12,010 bases of DNA from an uncultured Actinomycetes bacterium (GTDB lineage: Bacteria > Actinomycetota > Actinomycetes > Nanopelagicales > Nanopelagicaceae). The notes beneath the pieces are model-generated. The model was not told the origin of the DNA. It worked only from the letters and a program-made list of their open reading frames with translations, and did no database searches. Location: positions 1 through 12,010 of the forward strand of contig CAIUHB010000230.1 of the NCBI GenBank assembly GCA_903898855.1, in the 5' to 3' direction. Shown one piece after another: positions 7,186 to 12,010 of the stretch. Position numbers and translations under genes: made by a program. Numbering within the stretch: the stretch's first letter is position 1; each line of letters begins with the position of its first letter.

Positions 7186-8058
7186 ATGGGTTCCCGGACA
7201 GACCTTTCCCATCGCGTTCGTTTCACTGCAGCACCATTAATACCATTTCTTGCGTTTACTGGATTTTTTCTACTTTGGCCAATATGTGCCGTAACACTTA
7301 GAGCATTGAAAGGAAATGACGGGGCATGGACCTTTTCCAACTTTCACACCATTATGCATGGCTCTTACCTTCACGCGTTTATGACGAGCATCAAACTCGC
7401 TCTTACAACTGCGGCCATCGGTTCGATCATTGGAGCCTTCTTTGCATTTGTAATCGTGCGATACGCCGGGACTAAATTAACCGCCACTCTCGACAGTATC
7501 TCCGCAGTTTTCGCAAATTCAGGTGGCGTTCCTTTAGCCTTTATGTTTATTGCCTCTTTTGGAGTCCAAGGAATGGTCACCAAGTGGCTCAAGATCATTG
7601 GCTGGGATATTTATGCCGGACACTTCACCATATTTTCATATACCGGCGTCGTTATGGTCTACACATTCTTTCAAATACCCTTAATGTTTCTGGTCTTCAA
7701 ACCTGCTGTAGCAGGATTACGGAAAGAATGGTTTGAAGCAAGTAAGAGTCTAGGCGGAAGTCAGCTCATGTATTTCCGACGCATAGCAATTCCTGTACTG
7801 ACCCCATCCTTCCTGGGAGCGTTCTTTCTTCTCTTTTCAGGTGGATTTTCAGCTTATGCAACTGCTCGGGCTCTTACAGTTGGCACAGTTCCATTAGTTC
7901 CAATTGTTATAGGGACACTCGTCGATGGGAATGTCGTTTCAGATCAGGCGAATTTAGGCGATGCACTAGCCGTCGGCATGGTTGTAGTTGCAACTATTGG
8001 GATGTTTGGATATTTCTTGGCAGGTCGCAAATCAAGGAAATGGCAGAACTTTAAGTGA
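7186..8058 (+). CDS. ABC transporter permease (PhnU-like position)
   Basis: This 290-residue integral membrane protein of the binding-protein-dependent permease family has about six hydrophobic segments, the first at 15-38 and the second at 69-91. The EAA loop that docks on the ATPase is EASKSLGGSQLMYFRRIAIPVL, starting at E184. I prefer ATG 7186 over ATG 7168: AGGGAG at 7171-7176 lies 9 bases before 7186 and would be a proper ribosome site, while 7168 has none and sits in a hairpin. Transport of an aminophosphonate is inferred from neighbours; iron, thiamine and polyamine permeases share this architecture. Its stop overlaps the next GTG start by 4 bases. Confidence 0.87.
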   Translation: MGSRTDLSHRVRFTAAPLIPFLAFTGFFLLWPICAVTLRALKGNDGAWTFSNFHTIMHGSYLHAFMTSIKLALTTAAIGSIIGAFFAFVIVRYAGTKLTATLDSISAVFANSGGVPLAFMFIASFGVQGMVTKWLKIIGWDIYAGHFTIFSYTGVVMVYTFFQIPLMFLVFKPAVAGLRKEWFEASKSLGGSQLMYFRRIAIPVLTPSFLGAFFLLFSGGFSAYATARALTVGTVPLVPIVIGTLVDGNVVSDQANLGDALAVGMVVVATIGMFGYFLAGRKSRKWQNFK

Positions 8059-8828
8059 AAAATAGGAGCAAGATATTTTCACTTACAACTTTCACTAGTT
8101 TCTCGTTGGTTATCTTTATATTTCCGTTACTTGCTGCAACCATATTTTCTTTCAAGGGAGCAGGTGGTCGGGGATACTCGTTCGATAACTATTTGTGGCT
8201 CCTTCATCAAGATGGATTTTGGCCAAGCTTGGGTACGTCGGTAAAACTAGCCTTGTTGACGGGTGTACTCAATATTGTCTTAATGGTTCCAACAATGGTT
8301 TTTCTTAACTTAAAAGCCAATAATTGGAAACCGTTAGTTGATTTCATTTGTATTCTTCCATTGATTATCCCAGTCGTTTCACTAGCGATTGGCGCTCAAG
8401 TGGCAATGCCTAAATTTCTTCAAAACTCTCAATATGAACTAGTTTTCTTTTTTGTCATTATTTCCCTGCCTTACACCTTCCGTACTCTGGATACTGCACT
8501 TTCTGCTGTTTCGCTTCTCACTCTTGTTGAGGCTTCACGAAGTCTTGGTGCATCTTGGTTATCTACCATCCTGCGGGTAATTATTCCGAGCATCCGATCC
8601 GGAATCATCGGCACCCTCTTTCTCTCATTTGCTTTAGCAATTGGCGAATACACCATAACTTCACTTCTTCACTGGGACACCTTTCCTACTTGGACTGTTG
8701 TCGCTGCTCAACAAAATATCTTGGGGGCCGTAGCTATTTCAATCTTCTCTTTTATCGCGGCCATAACTCTAATGACCGGTGTAGCTCTAGTCCCACTTAA
8801 AAAGAAAAGAATAAAGGAATCAATATGA
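8055..8828 (+). CDS. ABC transporter permease (PhnV-like position)
   Basis: This is the second membrane subunit, 257 residues, with around six hydrophobic segments (first about 10-33, then 62-84, 95-118 and 128-140 onward). The EAA loop EASRSLGASWLSTILRVIIPSI starts at E159. It is distinct in sequence from the preceding permease, so the pair likely forms a heterodimeric channel. GTG 8055 overlaps the previous stop as GTGA. No clear ribosome site precedes it, so reinitiation by terminating ribosomes is likely. Its own stop overlaps the ATPase ATG as ATGA. It is shorter than the first permease, but both ends look complete. Confidence 0.87.
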   Translation: MKNRSKIFSLTTFTSFSLVIFIFPLLAATIFSFKGAGGRGYSFDNYLWLLHQDGFWPSLGTSVKLALLTGVLNIVLMVPTMVFLNLKANNWKPLVDFICILPLIIPVVSLAIGAQVAMPKFLQNSQYELVFFFVIISLPYTFRTLDTALSAVSLLTLVEASRSLGASWLSTILRVIIPSIRSGIIGTLFLSFALAIGEYTITSLLHWDTFPTWTVVAAQQNILGAVAISIFSFIAAITLMTGVALVPLKKKRIKESI

Positions 8829-9898
8829 GCAGTAAGAGTCGCAAGAGCAGCACTTTAGAGCTAAAAAAGATAACGCGTCACTTTGGCGATGTCCGTGCCT
8901 TAGATGGCTTTGATCTTGAGCTCGTGCCAGGTGAATTAGTTTCGCTCTTGGGTCCTTCTGGATGTGGAAAGACAACGGCACTTCGAATTGTGGCGGGATT
9001 AGAGGTGGCTGACTCCGGCCAACTACTGGTTAATGGTGAAAAATATCTAGAAGTACCAGCGAATCAAAGAGATATGGGAATGGTATTTCAGTCTTACTCA
9101 CTTTTCCCTAATATGACTGTTGCTCAAAATATCGAATATGGGCTTAGGGCCAGAAAAGTAGATAGCGCCAAGCGAGAGAAGCGAGTGAGAAAAATGTTGG
9201 AGCTAGTTGATTTAGCTTCAAAGTTTGGCTCATATCCGCATCAGCTCTCAGGTGGCCAACAACAGCGCGTTGCTTTGGCCAGAGCGCTTGCTATCGAGCC
9301 AACAGTCTTACTTCTCGATGAACCTCTTTCTGCATTAGATGCACAGGTTCGCGGCCAAATACGAGAGGAAATTCGGAGAATCCAATTGGATCTCGGCATT
9401 ACGACGCTATTCGTAACACACGATCAAGAAGAGGCCATGGCTATCTCTGATCGGGTGGGAGTAATGAATAAGGGCGTACTAGAGCAAATTGCCACCCCAA
9501 CGGCCTTGTACAACTCGCCCGAAACGCCATTTGTCGCCTCGTTTGTCGGGCAGGCTAATAGGTTGCCCGCTGAAGTCTCCGGCTCGGGAAATGTAAAAGT
9601 TCTAAATCAAAAGATTCCGCTCTCTCCGCTTTCTACCACACATGAGAAATCGAAAAATGTAGCTGCGCTAATTCGGCCGGAGGCCTTGGCGATAACAGAT
9701 TCTCAGGATCCTGATGGCTGGAGAGGAATAGTGGCGGTCAAGTCATTTCTTGGCCCGATGACTAAGTTAGGAATTTCTTCAGAAGGCTTACCACTTATAC
9801 ATATCAACCTCTCAAGTAAGGATGCTCGTAAGATTGAAATTGGCGACGTATTGACCTTCAAAATAATTGCCGAGGAAGTTATGGTGGAAAGTGCGTAA
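8825..9898 (+). CDS. ABC transporter ATP-binding protein (PhnT/PotA-type)
   Basis: This 357-residue ATPase energises the preceding permeases. All nucleotide-binding motifs are intact: Walker A GPSGCGKTT (43-51), Q-loop Gln89 in MVFQSYSLFPNMTV, signature LSGGQQQR (141-148), Walker B VLLLDE (161-166), SALD (169-172) and H-loop His199 in VTHDQEEAM. The C-terminal third (about 240-350, with ALIRPEALAI) is a regulatory TOBE-type extension, as in spermidine, iron and 2-aminoethylphosphonate importers. ATG 8825 overlaps the previous stop by 4 bases, with AAGGAAT just upstream at 8814-8820. The gene order here is binding protein, two permeases, ATPase; Salmonella phnSTUV has the same parts with the ATPase second. 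Its end overlaps the metallophosphoesterase start. Confidence 0.92.
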   Translation: MSSKSRKSSTLELKKITRHFGDVRALDGFDLELVPGELVSLLGPSGCGKTTALRIVAGLEVADSGQLLVNGEKYLEVPANQRDMGMVFQSYSLFPNMTVAQNIEYGLRARKVDSAKREKRVRKMLELVDLASKFGSYPHQLSGGQQQRVALARALAIEPTVLLLDEPLSALDAQVRGQIREEIRRIQLDLGITTLFVTHDQEEAMAISDRVGVMNKGVLEQIATPTALYNSPETPFVASFVGQANRLPAEVSGSGNVKVLNQKIPLSPLSTTHEKSKNVAALIRPEALAITDSQDPDGWRGIVAVKSFLGPMTKLGISSEGLPLIHINLSSKDARKIEIGDVLTFKIIAEEVMVESA

Positions 9899-11468
9899 TC
9901 CTGATACCCAACATCTCCGCATCCTTCGAGGCGAAGCTAATGAAAAGGGCTGGCGAAATTTAGAAATGGATTTAGGAGAGGAAATACTTGGGAATCCTCC
10001 CTCTTCTAATGCAAAGTCATTGCTGAGCTTGATTCATATCTCAGATTTACATATCTGTGACGCACAATCACCGGCCCGCATCGAACTTTTGGATCGTTTT
10101 GCCGATCCACATCATTCGATGTCTGAATTAGTGAAGCTCGTTGGTGTTTATCGTGCTCAAGAAATTTTGACAGCGCAGACTCTTGAAGCCATGGTTCAGA
10201 CTATTAATTTATTTAATAGTGGTCCGATTTCAACTCGGCCAATCGATGCCGTAGTAGTCACTGGAGACGTAACAGACAACGCCCAAAGTAATGAGCTTGC
10301 GTGGTACATGTCAATTATGGATGGCGGAGATGTTCATCCAGATAGCGGAGATCTTTCGCAATGGGAGGGAGTGGCTTCTACTGATCCGACTAAATATGAT
10401 CGTTCGTATTGGAACCCAGAAGGAACTCCTGAGGGATGTGAGGATGACTTTCCTCGCTCATATTATGGTTTTCCTATTATTAAGGGTCTAACTGATGCGG
10501 TGCGAAGGAAATTTAAAGCTACGGGTCTACGCCATAATTGGTATGCAACACATGGCAACCATGACGCCTTACTTCAGGGAACTGTGCCGAGCGATGAAAT
10601 ACTTCATGCAATCTCAACAGGTGATAAACGAGCTATCGAATTAGCTCCCGACCTTGATCTCTCTGAACTTTTTGCTAGTTTTAATCAAGTTGGACCGGCG
10701 AATTACCCGAAAGCTGAGTCTGCTATTTATAGAGAGACAACTTCTGATTCACGGCGAGCATTTAATCAATTATCGGATTGGGCAAGAATTCACAACGATT
10801 GTGGTCATGGTCATGGATTAAGTGTTTCGAATATTGCCGATGGCACGAAGTACTGGTTTAAAGATTTTGATGAAGTCCGTTTAATATCGTTAGATACAGT
10901 TAATATCAATGGAGGCTGGCAGGGCTCGCTTGATGAAACTCAATTTGATTGGCTTAAGAAGGTTCTATCGGATCCGATGCCGAGATATTTTGTCATACTT
11001 TCACACCATCCAGCTTCGACCCTATTCAATCTTTACGCAAAAGATGGCGCTGATCGCCGTATTGGTGAAGTAGAGCTCCTAGATATTTTGCACAAAGAAC
11101 CACGTGTAATTCTTTGGTTGGCTGGACATAATCACGAGCATAAAATTGAATTTTTAGGCCGAAATAATTTCGAAAAATCTGCGGGATTTTGGCATATTCA
11201 AACCGCTTCAAATATCGATTGGCCTCAACAAGGCCGTACTATTGAAATTCTTCAAGATGGAAACCGAGTTGTCATCGCTACCACCGTTTTTGATCATCAA
11301 AGTCCTATTCGAATCGACGAAGCAACTTCGGATTTGGAAAATCCGGTGGCATTGGCTGGAATTTCTCGAATTCTCTCAGCCAACCACTGGCAGCGTAGAT
11401 CTGGGGAGTTTGACCTTGCCCTCTCAGCCGGCACAATAAATGATCGAAACCGTTTTCTCTGGTTATAA
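9891..11468 (+). CDS. Calcineurin-like metallophosphoesterase (TIGR03767/PPA1498-like), no export signal
   Basis: This is a 525-residue phosphoesterase with every dimetal motif present: HISDLHICD (D52, H54), VVVTGDVTD (G125-D126), THGNHDAL (G222-N-H-D225), LSHHP (H372-H373) and AGHNHEH (G412-H413-N-H415). Long inserts separate them (about 95 and 145 residues), the hallmark I know for the PPA1498 family. Members of that family usually carry a Tat signal. Here the N-terminus (NPDTQHLRILRGEANEKGW) is polar, so the enzyme appears cytosolic. I chose GTG 9891, overlapping the ATPase stop by 8 bases, because the residues from there resemble the conserved family N-terminus; TTG 9867 and ATG 9966 are alternatives. 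The substrate is unknown. Position as last gene of an aminophosphonate operon suggests cleavage of a phosphonate or phosphate ester. It is A+T-rich like the cassette. Confidence 0.82.
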   Translation: MRNPDTQHLRILRGEANEKGWRNLEMDLGEEILGNPPSSNAKSLLSLIHISDLHICDAQSPARIELLDRFADPHHSMSELVKLVGVYRAQEILTAQTLEAMVQTINLFNSGPISTRPIDAVVVTGDVTDNAQSNELAWYMSIMDGGDVHPDSGDLSQWEGVASTDPTKYDRSYWNPEGTPEGCEDDFPRSYYGFPIIKGLTDAVRRKFKATGLRHNWYATHGNHDALLQGTVPSDEILHAISTGDKRAIELAPDLDLSELFASFNQVGPANYPKAESAIYRETTSDSRRAFNQLSDWARIHNDCGHGHGLSVSNIADGTKYWFKDFDEVRLISLDTVNINGGWQGSLDETQFDWLKKVLSDPMPRYFVILSHHPASTLFNLYAKDGADRRIGEVELLDILHKEPRVILWLAGHNHEHKIEFLGRNNFEKSAGFWHIQTASNIDWPQQGRTIEILQDGNRVVIATTVFDHQSPIRIDEATSDLENPVALAGISRILSANHWQRRSGEFDLALSAGTINDRNRFLWL

Positions 11469-11494
11469 AAGGCTACCTTTGGTATGAATAGGGC

Positions 11495-12010
11495 ATGGCA
11501 ACCCGTCGAGATTTTGATGTCCTGATTATTGGATCAGGTTTCGGTGGTTCGGTCTCTGCCTTACGGCTCCGGGAAAAAGGCTATGAAGTCGGAGTACTGG
11601 AAGCCGGTCGAAGATTTGACGATAAAGATTTCCCCAAGACCTCCTGGCGGCTCTCCAAGTTTCTCTTCTTTCCCCGCCTTGGACTTCGCGGCATTCAACG
11701 CATTCACGCGCTACCCGACGTCTTAGTACTTGCTGGCGCTGGAGTTGGTGGCGGCTCACTTGTCTACGCCAACACTTTGTACGAACCACCAGATTCATAT
11801 TTCAACGATAAGCAGTGGGCACACATCACCAATTGGAAGCGCGAGCTTGCACCTTGGTATGACCAAGCAAAGCGAATGCTAGGCGTTATTGATAATCCAT
11901 ATTTCTCACCAGCCGATGCGGCGATGAAGCAAGCAGCAGAAGAAATGGGCGTTGGCCACACCTTTAAGTTGGCGCCACTGGGAATCTATTTCGGCGAGCA
12001 CGAGAATCAG
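11495..12010 (+). CDS. GMC / cholesterol-oxidase-like flavoprotein, 3'-truncated by window edge
   Basis: The frame from ATG 11495 runs open to the last base, giving 172 N-terminal residues of a protein that should exceed 500. The FAD Rossmann loop is FDVLIIGSGFGGS (G13-x-G15-x-x-G18), followed by VLEAGRRF (34-41) and the GMC-type FAD contact GAGVGGGSLVYANT (81-94). These resemble actinobacterial ChoD-like cholesterol oxidases; the real substrate is unclear and the catalytic C-terminus is not visible. An in-frame TAG at 11489-11491 fixes the start at 11495. AGGG at 11490-11493 is very close to the start. The gene begins 26 bases after the metallophosphoesterase stop, with no strong terminator between. 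Its G+C is clearly higher than the cassette (71 of 120 bases in 11641-11760), suggesting it belongs to the chromosomal backbone. Confidence 0.85.
   Translation, partial: MATRRDFDVLIIGSGFGGSVSALRLREKGYEVGVLEAGRRFDDKDFPKTSWRLSKFLFFPRLGLRGIQRIHALPDVLVLAGAGVGGGSLVYANTLYEPPDSYFNDKQWAHITNWKRELAPWYDQAKRMLGVIDNPYFSPADAAMKQAAEEMGVGHTFKLAPLGIYFGEHENQ

Noticed and set aside
9867..9965. Twin-arginine signal on the metallophosphoesterase, using the TTG start and MPRKLWWKVRN
   Set aside because: There is no RR pair and no hydrophobic stretch follows; the segment overlaps the ATPase gene and is polar.
11468..11480. AAAGG-CTA-CCTTT as a terminator after the metallophosphoesterase
   Set aside because: The stem is only 5 bp with a 3-base loop and no T-run follows beyond the stem itself.
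11526..11961. Open frames on both strands inside the GMC gene
   Set aside because: They are shadows: the uninterrupted frame from 11495 to the window end carries clear FAD-binding motifs.

Overview
The window looks like part of a small, streamlined actinobacterial genome of moderate G+C. Rows I counted by hand range from 40% to 60%. The genes are tightly packed, with many 4-base start/stop overlaps and GTG starts. The ppk-mutT1 order is the one known from Mycobacterium tuberculosis (Rv2984-Rv2985). A freshwater 'acI'-type lineage (Nanopelagicales, e.g. Planktophila) fits, but that assignment is inference.

Region 1 (1-3728) is a polyphosphate and nucleotide-housekeeping block. It holds a 5'-truncated polyphosphate kinase (ppk1), a MutT1-type Nudix plus histidine-phosphatase fusion overlapping it by 4 bases, and a convergent Ppx/GppA exopolyphosphatase whose stop codon abuts that of mutT1. 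Region 2 (3729-4001) holds a tRNA-Thr(UGU) whose leader and trailer can pair with each other.

Region 3 (4002-11468) is a seven-gene, same-strand cassette that reads as an aminophosphonate scavenging system. It encodes a TIGR03364-like FAD-dependent oxidoreductase, a PhnX-like phosphonatase with its Schiff-base lysine, an exported solute-binding protein, two permeases, an ABC ATPase, and a large calcineurin-fold metallophosphoesterase of the TIGR03767 (PPA1498) type. The proposed flow is import of 2-aminoethylphosphonate or a relative, oxidative deamination by the flavoenzyme in place of the usual PhnW transaminase, then C-P hydrolysis to phosphate plus an aldehyde. The phosphate could feed polyphosphate made by the upstream kinase. 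The metallophosphoesterase is the least explained member. It lacks an export signal and might release the aminophosphonate from an ester before the flavoenzyme acts.

Region 4 (11495-12010) is the start of a GMC/cholesterol-oxidase-like flavoprotein, cut by the window end. It is visibly richer in G+C than the cassette. I saw no mobile element, CRISPR array, rRNA or origin. No gene-free stretch exceeds about 130 bases apart from the tRNA region.
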